From: Rhizobacter sp. Root1221
GTDB lineage: Bacteria > Pseudomonadota > Gammaproteobacteria > Burkholderiales > Burkholderiaceae_C
DNA: 64,000 nucleotides
Direction of reading: 5' to 3'
NCBI RefSeq assembly: GCF_001425785.1
Contig: NZ_LMDI01000067.1
Span: 28,147-92,146, forward strand
Both the position numbers and the translations under genes were made by a program. The notes beneath the pieces are model-generated. The model was not told where the DNA came from. It made no database searches and worked only from the letters and a program-made list of their open reading frames with translations. This document shows, one piece after another, positions 53,152 to 63,200 of this stretch (positions are counted from its first letter, which is position 1; each line of letters opens with the position of its first letter).

Positions 53152-54894
53152 TCAGTCCAATCTGAATCGGTGCTCGGCAAAGGCATACAACCGGCGCCAG
53201 ATGAGCTTGTTCATCAGCACGACGAAGATCGACATCACGCCGATGCTCGCGATGATCAGCGGTGTGTCTCCCGTCCGGGTGACCGTGGCGATGTATGCGC
53301 CCAGGCCATCGGCCTGCAGGCTCGTGCCGCCCCACGTGGCGACCTCGGCCACGATGCTCGCGTTCCACGCGCCTCCGGCGGCCGTGCAGGCGCCCGTCAC
53401 CCAGAACGGAAAGATCGCCGGGAGGATCAAGGTGCGCCAGAGGCTCCAGCGGCGCAGGCCGTAGACGCGCGCGGCTTCCTTCAAATCGTTCGGGATCGCC
53501 ATGGCGCCGGCGATCACGTTGAACAGGATGTACCACTGCGTGCCCATGGCAATGAGCAGGATGCTGCCCCAGTTGAGGCTGACGTGGCTGGCCACGAAGA
53601 AGCCGACGACGATCGGGAACGTCATGTTCACGGGGAACGAGGCACCGATCTGCGCCAGCGGCTGGGCGAACCGCGCAACGCGCGGCTGGAACCCGATCCA
53701 CACGCCGACCGGCGTCCAGATCAGCGTGGCCAGGACCGTCATGGCCGCGACGCGCAAGGCCGTCAGGAAGCCGAGCCAGACGATGTGGCCAACGTGGGCC
53801 GAAGACAGCGCGCCGTGCAGCGCGGCAGTGGCCGCCGCCACGGCCCTGAGAACCTCGATGCCGATCCAGACGGCAAGCAGGATGCTCGTCACTCGCCAGA
53901 GTGACTTCTTCCAGGACGCCTTGAGCCTCACCGGCAACCGTGCCATCGGCACCCGCACCTGGAACACCTTGTCGACCAACGGGCGCCAGAGGCGTTCGCT
54001 GATCCACGTGAACAGGTAGGCGCCACGCAGCAGGTCGTAGACCCAGGAGGTCGCCGGGGTGGTTGACCCCGTCAGCTCGATCTTGAACTTGTCTGCCCAC
54101 GCAAGCAGGGGGCGCCAGACCAGCTGGTCGCTGGCCAGGATCAACGCGATCATGGCCACCACCGCCCACAGGGCGGCCGTTCCGTCGCCGGTCGAGATCG
54201 CCTGCACCATGTAGGAGCCCAGGCCTGGCAGCTTGATGTCCTTGTTCATCACGCTGATGGCCTCGCTCTGCGCAACGAAGAACCAGCCACCGCCGAAAGA
54301 CATCATCGAGTTCCAGATCAGGCTGTGCGCCGAGGCCGGCAGCTCGACGGTCCTGAAGCGCTGCCACCGGGTGAGGCCGTAGGTCGACGCGGCTTCCTGC
54401 ATGTCGGGGGGGACGGTGACCATCGAGTGATAGAAACCGAAGGCCATGTTCCACACCTGCCCGGTGAAGATGGCGAAGATCGCCGCGCACTCGACGCCGA
54501 GCAGGCTGCCGGGGAACAGTGCCATGAACCCCGTCACCGTTGCCGACAGGAACCCCAGCACCGGCACCGACTGCAACACATCGAGCGCCGGCAGGATGAA
54601 GGCGCGTGCGGTGCGGCTCTTTGCGGCGAGGTAGCCCACGGAAATGGCGAAGAACAGCGAGAAGCCGAAGGCGATCCACATGCGCATCAGGGTGCGCCCC
54701 GCGTAGTAGGGAATCAGGCTCGGCGAACTGTCGACCTGCTGCACCGCGGCCGGATCGAAATGCACGAGCATGCCCTTGCCGAAGTGCAAGGCGCTCCACA
54801 ACAAACCCAGCAAGGCCAGCATGACCAGGGCATCGACCCAGCCGAATGCGCGGCGTTCTTCAATGACGGTGAGTTGCGGGGCCGTGCTTTTCAT
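53152..54894 (-). CDS. fused double ABC permease (nitrate/sulfonate type)
   Basis: 580 residues with two complete permease halves in one chain, about twelve helices. Each half ends in an EAA loop: MQEAASTYGLTRWQRFRTVELPASA (first) and LKEAARVYGLRRWSLWRTLILPAIF (second), the sites that dock the two ATPase subunits. The fusion forces a fixed heterodimer. It is the first gene of the pair with the AAA-tailed ATPase. The substrate is unknown; anionic or sulfonate-like compounds are typical of the ATPase family. Confidence 0.9.
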   Translation of the reverse strand: MKSTAPQLTVIEERRAFGWVDALVMLALLGLLWSALHFGKGMLVHFDPAAVQQVDSSPSLIPYYAGRTLMRMWIAFGFSLFFAISVGYLAAKSRTARAFILPALDVLQSVPVLGFLSATVTGFMALFPGSLLGVECAAIFAIFTGQVWNMAFGFYHSMVTVPPDMQEAASTYGLTRWQRFRTVELPASAHSLIWNSMMSFGGGWFFVAQSEAISVMNKDIKLPGLGSYMVQAISTGDGTAALWAVVAMIALILASDQLVWRPLLAWADKFKIELTGSTTPATSWVYDLLRGAYLFTWISERLWRPLVDKVFQVRVPMARLPVRLKASWKKSLWRVTSILLAVWIGIEVLRAVAAATAALHGALSSAHVGHIVWLGFLTALRVAAMTVLATLIWTPVGVWIGFQPRVARFAQPLAQIGASFPVNMTFPIVVGFFVASHVSLNWGSILLIAMGTQWYILFNVIAGAMAIPNDLKEAARVYGLRRWSLWRTLILPAIFPFWVTGACTAAGGAWNASIVAEVATWGGTSLQADGLGAYIATVTRTGDTPLIIASIGVMSIFVVLMNKLIWRRLYAFAEHRFRLD

Positions 54895-55122
54895 GTGGGG
54901 CGGTAACGCTTGTCAATGGGAGGGCTACCAGCCAGGACGTGTTGCAATGCGGCCATGCGTTGAGCGACGGCTCGATGCGGCCCGAGTATGCCTGAGCCAG
55001 ATTGCGCAAGAGAGTTCCGCAGCTGGCCCATTCAAGGGCTCGCCGCGACGTTCATGTGGCCCGAGAAATGCGCTCGCTGCAGGAGCGCGGCCGTCGATGG
55101 CCTTGCCGTTGCCCTCGGGGCC

Positions 55123-55935
55123 TCAGCGTCGGTCGAGGCAAAAGCCCCGGTAGTGGTCGAGGCTCAGTTCGGGATGCAAGGGCAGGTCCAGATGCTTGCC
55201 AAGGTTGGCCCAGGAGTCTCTCAGCGCGTAACCCAGGCTGGCGAGTCCGCTGACCAGTCCGGCCTGCGTTTGAACCCGGTAGGCACAGAAGGCCGTTCCG
55301 ATGCTGTTGACCGTGAAGAACTCGGTGTCGGGATGGATGGGTGTGATGTTGATGATCACGCGGCGAGGCAGTCGCTTCCAGCTGCGAAGGTAGGTGTCGA
55401 GCGTGTGCGGGAGGTATTGCAACGAGCCCGAGGCGAACAGGATCTCCGAGCCGTCTCCGGCCGAGATCTGGTCGTTGAAATGCAACATGGGGACGACCCC
55501 GCGCTCGGCCGCGAGCGCTGCCCCCTTGCGGACGGCGGCCGGCACATCCACGACCGTCCAGTCGGTGTCGGGAGGCAGCGGGATGGCGTTTCGAAAGGCG
55601 TAGAACTTGATGCCGACGCTGCCCCCCAGGTCGAGCACGCTGCGCATGCCGGCCTCGAACGATTTCTCGAGCCAGAACATCGCGGGGTAGTCGTGTGCAT
55701 CGGCGCGCATGTGGGTGAGGTACATGTCGGCCGAGGCCTCGTTGTCGTACCCCACCACCCCGTACGTCGCCGCACTGGCCGCCGCCGATTCGAAGGTGTC
55801 GAACACGTCGCAGAACAGGTTCTGCCCGCGGTTGCGGACGAACTCCTTTCGATACGACGACAGGACGAGCCGACGGACACCTGGGGCCGACGCCCCGCGG
55901 TCGATCGTGGTGTGGATGCGCTGCAGAAGGTTCAT
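55123..55935 (-). CDS. TIGR04325-like methyltransferase
   Basis: 270 residues from ATG 55935; the longer frame upstream is dropped because the family begins near MNLLxRI. SAM-methyltransferase-like glycine loop SVLDLGGSVGIKFYAF, then WTVVDVPAAVRKGAALAAERG and SEILFASGSLQYLP, and an N-terminal segment FDTFESAAASAATYGVVGYDNEASADMY. These are the marks of the TIGR04325 family (putative methyltransferases, often near surface-polysaccharide or secondary-metabolite genes). No such cluster is seen here. It precedes the ABC permease by 228 bp on the same strand. Confidence 0.78.
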   Translation of the reverse strand: MNLLQRIHTTIDRGASAPGVRRLVLSSYRKEFVRNRGQNLFCDVFDTFESAAASAATYGVVGYDNEASADMYLTHMRADAHDYPAMFWLEKSFEAGMRSVLDLGGSVGIKFYAFRNAIPLPPDTDWTVVDVPAAVRKGAALAAERGVVPMLHFNDQISAGDGSEILFASGSLQYLPHTLDTYLRSWKRLPRRVIINITPIHPDTEFFTVNSIGTAFCAYRVQTQAGLVSGLASLGYALRDSWANLGKHLDLPLHPELSLDHYRGFCLDRR

Positions 55936-56182
55936 GGTCAATCCGCCAGTACTTCCGGTGATTGCCAGGGGCAGGTACGCCCTTCCAAAATTCTCTCTCC
56001 GGTGGAACTTTCGCGTCAACCAGGGGGCCATGGACCCCTCACTCAAACGAGGTGATCACACCCCATGGACGTCGAACGCAGCCCGCGCAACGCAGGCTTG
56101 TCGACAGGCCCATTCTCCCGGCGGGGAAGTCCGTCTACGATGCGCCTGCGCCGAATGGGTTCGGCTGCAGGAGAACATCCCC

Positions 56183-57181
56183 TTGACCACCGCTTCAACC
56201 ACCCGCCGCGCGGCCGCACTCGCCGCCGTGTTCCTCGCGCTGATCCCGACCGTGGCGCCCGCGCAAGGGGACCCCTACCCGACCAGGCCGTTGACGATCA
56301 TCGTGCCGTTCTCGCCAGGCGGCGGTGTCGACGTGATGACACGCCTGCTGGCGGAGAAGCTGAGGGTGTCGCTGGGTCAGGCGGTCACGGTGGAGAACAA
56401 GCCCGGCGGCAGCGGCATGATCGGCACCGTCGCGCTGGTCCGGGCGCCCGCCGACGGCTACACGCTGCTGATGGCCACGGCGGGCGAGGCCGCGATCAAT
56501 CCGCACGTCTACAAGGCCAGGATGCAGTACAGCCCCGAGAAGGACCTGGCGCCCATCTCGCTGGTGGTCAACGTGCCGAACGTGGTGGTGGTCAACCCGG
56601 CCCTGCCCATCAAGTCCATGGCCGACCTCGTGTCGTACGCGAAGGCCCATCCCGGGAAGGTCAGCTACGGCACCAGCGGGATCGGCAACCCCCAGCACCT
56701 GGCGGGGGAGTTGCTCGGCCAGCTGGCGGGAACGCCGTTGACGCACATCCCCTACCGCGGCGCGGCCAACCAGCTCACGGACACCGCGGGCGGCAGCCTC
56801 GACATGACGTTCGTGAGCCTCGCGGGTGCCAAGCCCTTCATCAAGGACAACCGGGTGCGGGCCATCGCCCTCACCTCGCCGGCCCGCTCCCCGCTGGCCC
56901 CCGACGTGCCGGCCGTGTCCGAAACGAAAGGCCTGGAAGGGTACGCGCTGGAGAACTGGTTCGGCCTCTTTGCACCCGCCGCGACGCCGCCGGCCGTCGT
57001 GCAGAAACTCAACGCGGCGGTGACCCAGGCGTTGAAGGACCCGGACCTGGTCAAGCGGCTGCAGGACCTGGGTGGTGAACCCGCGCCCATGAGCCCGGCC
57101 CAGTTCAAGGGGTTCATCCAGGCCGAGTCCACCCGGTTCGCGAAGGTGGTCGAGGCTGCCAGGATCACGGCCGAAAACTGA
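56183..57181 (+). CDS. Bug-family tripartite-tricarboxylate-type solute-binding protein
   Basis: 332 residues from TTG 56183, chosen because GCAGGAGA lies about nine bases before it and it leads straight into a signal peptide (RRAAALAAVFLALIPTVAPAQ). Bug-family landmarks: YPTRPLTIIVPFSPGGGVDVMTRLLAEKL, VENKPGGSGMIGTVALVRAPADGYTLLMA, LTHIPYRGAANQLTDTAGGSLDMTF and a C-terminal domain. Bug proteins bind carboxylates and are very numerous in Burkholderiales; most are orphans as here. It ends seven bases before the lactonase gene, suggesting a shared carboxylate/lactone pathway. Confidence 0.93.
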   Translation: MTTASTTRRAAALAAVFLALIPTVAPAQGDPYPTRPLTIIVPFSPGGGVDVMTRLLAEKLRVSLGQAVTVENKPGGSGMIGTVALVRAPADGYTLLMATAGEAAINPHVYKARMQYSPEKDLAPISLVVNVPNVVVVNPALPIKSMADLVSYAKAHPGKVSYGTSGIGNPQHLAGELLGQLAGTPLTHIPYRGAANQLTDTAGGSLDMTFVSLAGAKPFIKDNRVRAIALTSPARSPLAPDVPAVSETKGLEGYALENWFGLFAPAATPPAVVQKLNAAVTQALKDPDLVKRLQDLGGEPAPMSPAQFKGFIQAESTRFAKVVEAARITAEN

Positions 57182-57188
57182 TCCCGCC

Positions 57189-58259
57189 ATGTTCGCCTAC
57201 GTCGGCAGCCGCACCACCCGGGAGCGCAACGCGCGTGGGGACGGCATCAGCGTGTACCGGGTGGACCCTCGCGATGGCGGCCTGTCGCTGGTCGATGTGG
57301 TGACGGGCCTGGTCAACCCGTCGTACCTGGCCCTCTCGGACGATGGCGCGTTTCTCTACACCGTGCACGGCGACCAAAGCGACGTCAGCGCGTTTCGTGT
57401 CGACCGAGCCACCGGCCGACTGACCTTCCTGAACCGGCAAGGCACCGAAGGCCGCAACCCGGTCCACCTGGTCATGGACCCCACTCAACCCCGGCTCATC
57501 GTCACCAACCACCTGGGCGCGAACGTGGTGGTGTTGCCTGTGACAACCGACGGCGCATTGGGCACGGTGACGCAGCGCATTCCCTTTTCCGGCCCCGTGG
57601 GCCCGCACCGCATCGAGCAACAGCAGGCCAAGCCCCATTTCAGCGGCTTCGATCCATCGGGCCGGTTCCTGCTGGTGCCCGACAAGGGGCTGGACCGCGT
57701 GTTCATGTTTCAGCGCGAGGGCGACACGCTCGTGCCCACCCCCTCGCCGCACATCCAGGCACGCGAAGGCGCCGGGCCGAGAGGCCTGGTCTTCCACCCG
57801 GCCGGGTCCCACGTGTACGTGGTCAACGAACTCGATTCGACGGTGACCACCTGCGCGTTCGACCGGGACACCGGCGCCGTGACCCCGCTTCAGGTCTTGT
57901 CGACACTGCCGTCCAGTTTCACCGGCAACAGCCGCGCCGCAGGCATCGCGATGGATGCGGCGGGGCGCACGCTGTACGCCTCCAACCGTGGCCACGACAG
58001 CATCGCGGTGTTCCGGGTGGATGCCGCGACGGGGTTGCTCGCGTTCGTGTCGGCCGAACCCTCCGGCGGCCGGACACCGCGGTTCTTCACCTTGTCACCG
58101 GACGGTCGCGTGCTGTACGCGCTCAATGAGGACAGTGACACGATCGTGCCGTTCGCCGTCGATCAGCGCCACGGCGCCCTGACCCGTTCGGGGTCTGACG
58201 TGCGGTGCGGGAGCCCGGTGTGCATGGTGTTCGCAGGCTACCCGCTCGCAAGACCTTGA
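57189..58259 (+). CDS. lactonase family beta-propeller protein (Pgl-like)
   Basis: 356 residues, no signal peptide. Repeating propeller blades with the Pgl/lactonase pattern: GISVYRVDPRDGGLSLVDVV, NPSYLALSDDGAFLYTV, GPHRIEQQQAKPHFSGFDPSGRFLLVPDKGLDRVFMF, GAGPRGLVFHPAGSHVYVVNE, GIAMDAAGRTLYASNRGHDSIAVF and TPRFFTLSPDGRVLYALNEDSDTIVPF. The family hydrolyses 6-phosphogluconolactone or other lactones. In operon with the Bug-type binding protein, so a different organic-acid lactone is possible. Confidence 0.92.
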   Translation: MFAYVGSRTTRERNARGDGISVYRVDPRDGGLSLVDVVTGLVNPSYLALSDDGAFLYTVHGDQSDVSAFRVDRATGRLTFLNRQGTEGRNPVHLVMDPTQPRLIVTNHLGANVVVLPVTTDGALGTVTQRIPFSGPVGPHRIEQQQAKPHFSGFDPSGRFLLVPDKGLDRVFMFQREGDTLVPTPSPHIQAREGAGPRGLVFHPAGSHVYVVNELDSTVTTCAFDRDTGAVTPLQVLSTLPSSFTGNSRAAGIAMDAAGRTLYASNRGHDSIAVFRVDAATGLLAFVSAEPSGGRTPRFFTLSPDGRVLYALNEDSDTIVPFAVDQRHGALTRSGSDVRCGSPVCMVFAGYPLARP

Positions 58260-58260
58260 A

Positions 58261-58278
58261 AGGGGTGGGTAAACCCCT
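58261..58278. terminator. weak hairpin after the lactonase gene
   Basis: Arms AGGGGT and ACCCCT enclose a six-base loop, beginning one base after the lactonase stop. No T-run follows, so termination is uncertain. Confidence 0.35.
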
Positions 58279-58375
58279 CTTACCGTCACAGATGCTTTTG
58301 CGTTCCTCCTCTGCGCAAGATGCACCTGATTCAGCCTTCTTCTTGTCTTTTCAGCCGAGTAGGAGGACGTCGAAA

Positions 58376-58399
58376 ATGAACAGGGTCGCGCAAAAATAG
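58376..58399 (+). CDS. seven-codon leader ORF before tpsB
   Basis: AGGAGG (58361-58366) stands nine bases before an ATG that encodes only MNRVAQK and a TAG, ending 11 bases before the TpsB start. This is the strongest ribosome-binding site in the region, while the TpsB ATG has only a weak GGAA. The leader may feed ribosomes to TpsB, or mark an old start now cut by a stop. Confidence 0.35.
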   Translation: MNRVAQK

Positions 58400-58410
58400 C
58401 TGGAAACAAG

Positions 58411-60222
58411 ATGGCACAACTGGCGTGGGAAGACGAACGCCCGGGCGCAACGTCCGGCACCGGGACGATCGGAGCCGGCAGCGCGCTGTTGGCCCGTCGC
58501 ACCAGGCGTCGCATGCGCCAGGTGGCCGCGCGCTCGGGCTGCGCGGGTCTCTCGATGTGGCCCCTGCTCTGCGCGGTGGCGCAATCCACGCTGCCGAGCC
58601 AGGTCGTGCCGGGCAGCCTGCGACCGCCCACGACCGACTCCGCAGCGCCGACCGAGCTGCGTCCGCGCCCGAGTTCCGACCCCGCCGCCGCTGCACCACA
58701 GGGCCCGCGCGTGGTGATCGAGCGGATCGACGTGGTGGGCGGTTTCCCCGCGCTGACCGGCGCCACCCAGGCCGTCGCGCAAACACTGCACGGCCGCGCG
58801 GTGTCGATGATCGACATCCAGCGCGCGGCGGCTGAACTCGAGCGCGCCTACAACGATGCCGGCTATGTGCTGGCCCGTGTCATCGTGCCGCCGCAACGGC
58901 TGGTCGATGGCAGCAGCCTGTCGCTGAGGGTCATCGATGGCTTCATCGAGGAGGTCGTCGTCGATGCCGTGCCCGAGGACTTGCGTGCGCCGGTGCGTGA
59001 ACGGCTGCGCCGGCTCGTCGGCCAGACGCAGCTCACCTCCGCGCAACTCGAACGGGAGGTTCTGCTGGCCGGCGAACTGCCAGGCCTGCGCCTGCGCAGC
59101 GCGCTGGTGCGCGGCTCGCAGGAGGGCGGCACGCGGCTGGTGGTCGAGAGCGGCTTCATTCCGATGGCGCTCCAGGTGCAACTCGACAACGGCCTGTCCG
59201 ACGCGCTGGGCCGGACGCAACTCGGCGCCACCGTCGCCTTCAACTCACCGCTCGGCCGCGGCGAGCAGTGGTACGCCGCGTTGGTTCATGCGCCGGGTCA
59301 GGGCGTCGACAGGCCCGCGGCGCTGCGCACGCTGGGCGTGGGGCTGGTGGTGCCGCTCGGCACGCGCGGCACCACCCTCAACGCCGAGTACACGCATTCG
59401 AGCACGGCGCCGCAGGCCGCACCAGGGATCCTTGCCACCGTCGGCGAGTTCGAGCGGGCGTCCGCGCGCTTCGCGCAGGCGCTGCTGCGAGGTCGCAACG
59501 GACGGCTGGAACTGCACGCCGCATTCGAACACATCTCGCAGACGCTCACCGCAAGCGCCTTCGCGGTCGACCTGAACGAGGACCGCTACCGGGTTCTACG
59601 GTTCGGCCTGGAGGGCGGCTCTACGCTGCCGCACGGCATCGCCGCGCGTGCCGACGCCTCGCTCGACACCGGCCTGGGCGGGCGTGACGCTGACAGCAGC
59701 GCGGCATCGGGCCTCCCGACCTCCCGCCAGGGCGCCAGCGCGCACTTCGCCAAGGCCACGTTCGGCGCGGACCTGCAGCATTCATCGGCCGGCGCCTGGC
59801 GGTTGGCCTGGCGCACGCGCGGCCAGTTCGCCGCGGGCCGACCGCTGTTCACGCCGGAGTCACTCGCGCTGGCCGGTCCGGACACGCTGTCCGCCTTCGA
59901 TCCGGGATCGCTGAGCGCCGACCAGGGGCTGGTGACGCGCCTGCAGATCGGCCACGCCCTGAACCTCGGCGCGCCGGACGGCAACACCGGCCTGCTGGCC
60001 TACGGCTTCGTGGCCGCCGCCCGCGGTCACGTGTTCGAGGCCACTGCGGCGCAAAGCGACACGATCAAGGCGGCGGCCGCGGGCATCGGCTTGCGTCTGG
60101 AGCACTCGGCAGATCAGGGCCGCTCGCTGTCATTCGCGCTGGAAGCAGCCAACGGGCGATCCAACCAACTCACGCAGCGACGCCCCGCGCGCATCGGCCT
60201 CAGCGTCGCGCTGCGTCTATGA
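58411..60222 (+). CDS. TpsB outer-membrane transporter (ShlB/FhaC/HecB family)
   Basis: 603 residues. A charged N-terminus precedes the hydrophobic signal (SGCAGLSMWPLLCAVAQS); ATG 58513 would give a more ordinary signal peptide, so the true start may be there. Then a Pro-rich linker, POTRA domains (VVIERIDVVGGFPALTG; IDIQRAAAELERAYNDAGYVLARVIVPPQ; SLSLRVIDGFIEEVVVDAVPE; QLEREVLLAGELPGLRLRSAL) and a C-terminal 16-strand barrel ending LSVALRL. It exports the partner TpsA protein encoded 25 bp downstream. Confidence 0.93.
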   Translation: MAQLAWEDERPGATSGTGTIGAGSALLARRTRRRMRQVAARSGCAGLSMWPLLCAVAQSTLPSQVVPGSLRPPTTDSAAPTELRPRPSSDPAAAAPQGPRVVIERIDVVGGFPALTGATQAVAQTLHGRAVSMIDIQRAAAELERAYNDAGYVLARVIVPPQRLVDGSSLSLRVIDGFIEEVVVDAVPEDLRAPVRERLRRLVGQTQLTSAQLEREVLLAGELPGLRLRSALVRGSQEGGTRLVVESGFIPMALQVQLDNGLSDALGRTQLGATVAFNSPLGRGEQWYAALVHAPGQGVDRPAALRTLGVGLVVPLGTRGTTLNAEYTHSSTAPQAAPGILATVGEFERASARFAQALLRGRNGRLELHAAFEHISQTLTASAFAVDLNEDRYRVLRFGLEGGSTLPHGIAARADASLDTGLGGRDADSSAASGLPTSRQGASAHFAKATFGADLQHSSAGAWRLAWRTRGQFAAGRPLFTPESLALAGPDTLSAFDPGSLSADQGLVTRLQIGHALNLGAPDGNTGLLAYGFVAAARGHVFEATAAQSDTIKAAAAGIGLRLEHSADQGRSLSFALEAANGRSNQLTQRRPARIGLSVALRL

Positions 60223-60247
60223 CGTTCGGACGCAGGACCACCCTCCC

Positions 60248-63200
60248 ATGCGAACCCCGCGCCAACTGCCGATCGCCCTGGCCGCGCTCGCACTGCTGAA
60301 CCTGCGCTCGCCCGCCTCGGCCGAGCAGGGCATGCCCGGCGGCGGCGCCGTCGTTTCGGGCAGCGCGACGATCGGCTCGCCGGCCTCGGACCAGCTGACG
60401 GTACGGCAGAACTCGCAGCGCGCCATCATCGACTGGCGCAGCTTTTCCATCGGCGAAGGGCAATCAGTGCGCTTCGTTCAGCCCGGCACCGCCGCCGCCG
60501 TGCTGAACCGCGTCACGGGCAGTACGCCGAGCACCATCGCCGGCACGCTCAGCGGCAATGGCCAGGTCTTTCTCGTCAACCCGAACGGCATCGCGATCAT
60601 GCCGACCGGCACGGTGCAACTGGGCGGCGGCTTCGTCGCCTCCACGCTCGACATTCGCGACGCCGACTTCATGGCCGGCCGCCTGGAGTTCAGCGCCCGC
60701 GACGGCGCGATCGGCCGCCTCGCGAATGCCGGCACCGTGCAAGTGGCCCCCGGTGGCTTTGTTGCACTGCTGGGCGACCAAGTCTCGAACGAGGGCCGGA
60801 TTTCGGCGCCGCTCGGGCGCGTGGCCCTCGGCGCCGGCACCCAGGCCACGCTGGATCTCAACGGCGATGGCTTTCTGCAAATCGGCTGGACCGGCGACTC
60901 GCGTGCGGCGGACTCCGGCGTCGACGTGTCGGGCAGTGTCAAGGCCGTCGGCGGGCGTATCGAGCTCAAGGCGGCCGACGCGCGGGCCGCGCTGCGCTCG
61001 GTGGTCAACGTTTCGGGCAGTTTGGTGGCGACCTCTGTCTCGGGCCGCGACGGCGCCATCGTGCTGGAGGCTGGCGCGGACGGCAGCGCGCAGGTGTCGG
61101 GCCTGCTCGATGTCTCGGGCCAGGCCAGCGCCGGCCGCATCGCGATCAGTGGCAACTCGGTGGCGCTCGACGGCGATGCCGCGCGCCTCGACGCGCGCAG
61201 CGCGGATGGGCACGGTGGCGCCGTCAGCGCGACGGCGCACGATGCGCTGACGCTCGACCGGGTGGTGATCGACGCCAGCGGCGCCAGCGGCGGCGGCAGC
61301 GTGCTGCTGGGCGGCGACCTGCGTGGCGGCGGCACGCTGGCTCATTCACGCACGACCGCCGTGCAGGATGGCGCCCTCATCCGCGCCGACGCGCTGGTCC
61401 AGGGCACTGGCGGCAAGATCGTGCTGTGGTCCGACGAGCACACAGCGTTTCAGGGGCGGCTGAGCGCACGCGGAGCGGGCGCGGGTGCGGGCGGCATTGC
61501 GGAGGTCTCCAGCCAAGGCGTGCTCGGCTTCGGCGGCAGCGTGGACCTGCGCGGCGCCAGCGGGCGCAGCGGCGAGCTGCTGCTGGACCCGTACAACATC
61601 ACCATCTCCACCGGCACCGACAACAACCACGACGCATCGTTCACGGCCACTGGCAACTCGTCGGTCATCAAGACCACTACCTTGCAGGCCGCGCTGGCCA
61701 GCGCCAACGTGACAGTCTCCACCGGCAGCTCGGGCACCCAGTCGGGCGATATCACCCTGGCCAGCGCCTTGACCTGGGCCAGCGGCACGACGCTCACGCT
61801 GTCGGCTGCGCGCGATGTGATTTTCAACGCCACCGTCACTGCCACGAACGGCGGCGGCCTGACCGCCACGGCCGGGCGCACAGTGTCGGTCAACAGCAAC
61901 TTGACCGGGTCGGGTTCCGCGTTCAACGTCAGCCTGCAGGCGTCGGCCAGCAGTTCGGGCTCGGTCAACCTCAACGGTTCCACGGTCTCGACCAACGGCG
62001 GCACGTTCACCGCCAGCGCGGCGCAGTCCACCACGAGCGCGACGGCAGTCAGCATCAGCAACTCGACCATCGACACAGGCGGTGGCGCGCTGACGATCTC
62101 GGCGCAACACACCAAGGCCGGTGTCAGCGGCAACAACTCCAAGGCCATCAGTCTGTCGAATGCATCGCTGCAGATCGGCAACGGCACAGCGTCGCTCACG
62201 GGTGCGGTGACCCTGAGCGGTGCCGGAAACTTCGCCGACGGCATCTACGCCACCAACAGCCTGACGCTGGGAGGCACCGGCACCTTCAGCTTGACGGGAT
62301 CGGCTGCGGCCAGCGCGAGCAGCACCACCGCGATCGGCATCGAGTTCTACAACGGGTCGCTCACGGTCGGTGCGAGCAGCACCACGCTCACCGGCAGTGG
62401 TGTTCGCGGTTTTGTCTCGGACCTTCACCGGACCATCACCGTCAACGGTGGCAGCCTGAACGTGGTGGGGACGGCCACCAACGATTCCGGTGTGCAGTTC
62501 AAGTCCGACAACGCGCTGGTCAACAACGGCGGCACGCTCAACTTCTCGGGCACGTCGGCTTTGTACCGCGGACTGGATCTCATCTCGGGTGCCACACTGA
62601 ACGTGACCGGCACTGCGACGCTGAGCGGAACCAACATCTGCGCGAGCGGTTGCCGCGACACTGCGGGCGTGCACCTCGCGGACGGCATCACGCTGAACAG
62701 CGGCAATCTGTCGATCTCCGGCAGCGCTGTGATCGGTCCGGGCGTGCGCTGGGTCAACGGCAACACGGCCTCGGCGAGTTTCTCGAATTTGGGCGCCGGG
62801 CTGCTTGGCATCACCGGCAGCAGCAACAGTGGCATCGGCTTCGAGTTCGCGCGCACAAACAGTGGGAAGACGGCTGGCGCAGTCACGTTCTCTGGCAGTT
62901 CCACCAGCGGCAGTGGGCTGAGCCTGCAGGCCGGCGCGGCGCTGACGCAGTCGAGCGGCAACCTGGCCCTGTCGGGGGCATCGACCACTGGACTGGGCGT
63001 CGACCAGGCGAGCGGCTCCACGCTCACCAACGCCGGGGCCGGCACCCTGGCCCTGCAAGCCGGCAGCCAAGGCATGACGCTGGCCGGCTCGGTCAGTTCC
63101 TCGGGAGGCGGCGCGCTGTCGCTGACCGGCGCCGGTGCCATCGGCCAGGGCAGCACGGGCACGATCGGAGCCAGCGCGCTGCTCCTGGGCGGTGCGACCG

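Noticed and set aside
54895..55122. Small + strand frames in the gap before the methyltransferase end
   Set aside because: No ribosome site, no motif, and they extend antisense into real genes.
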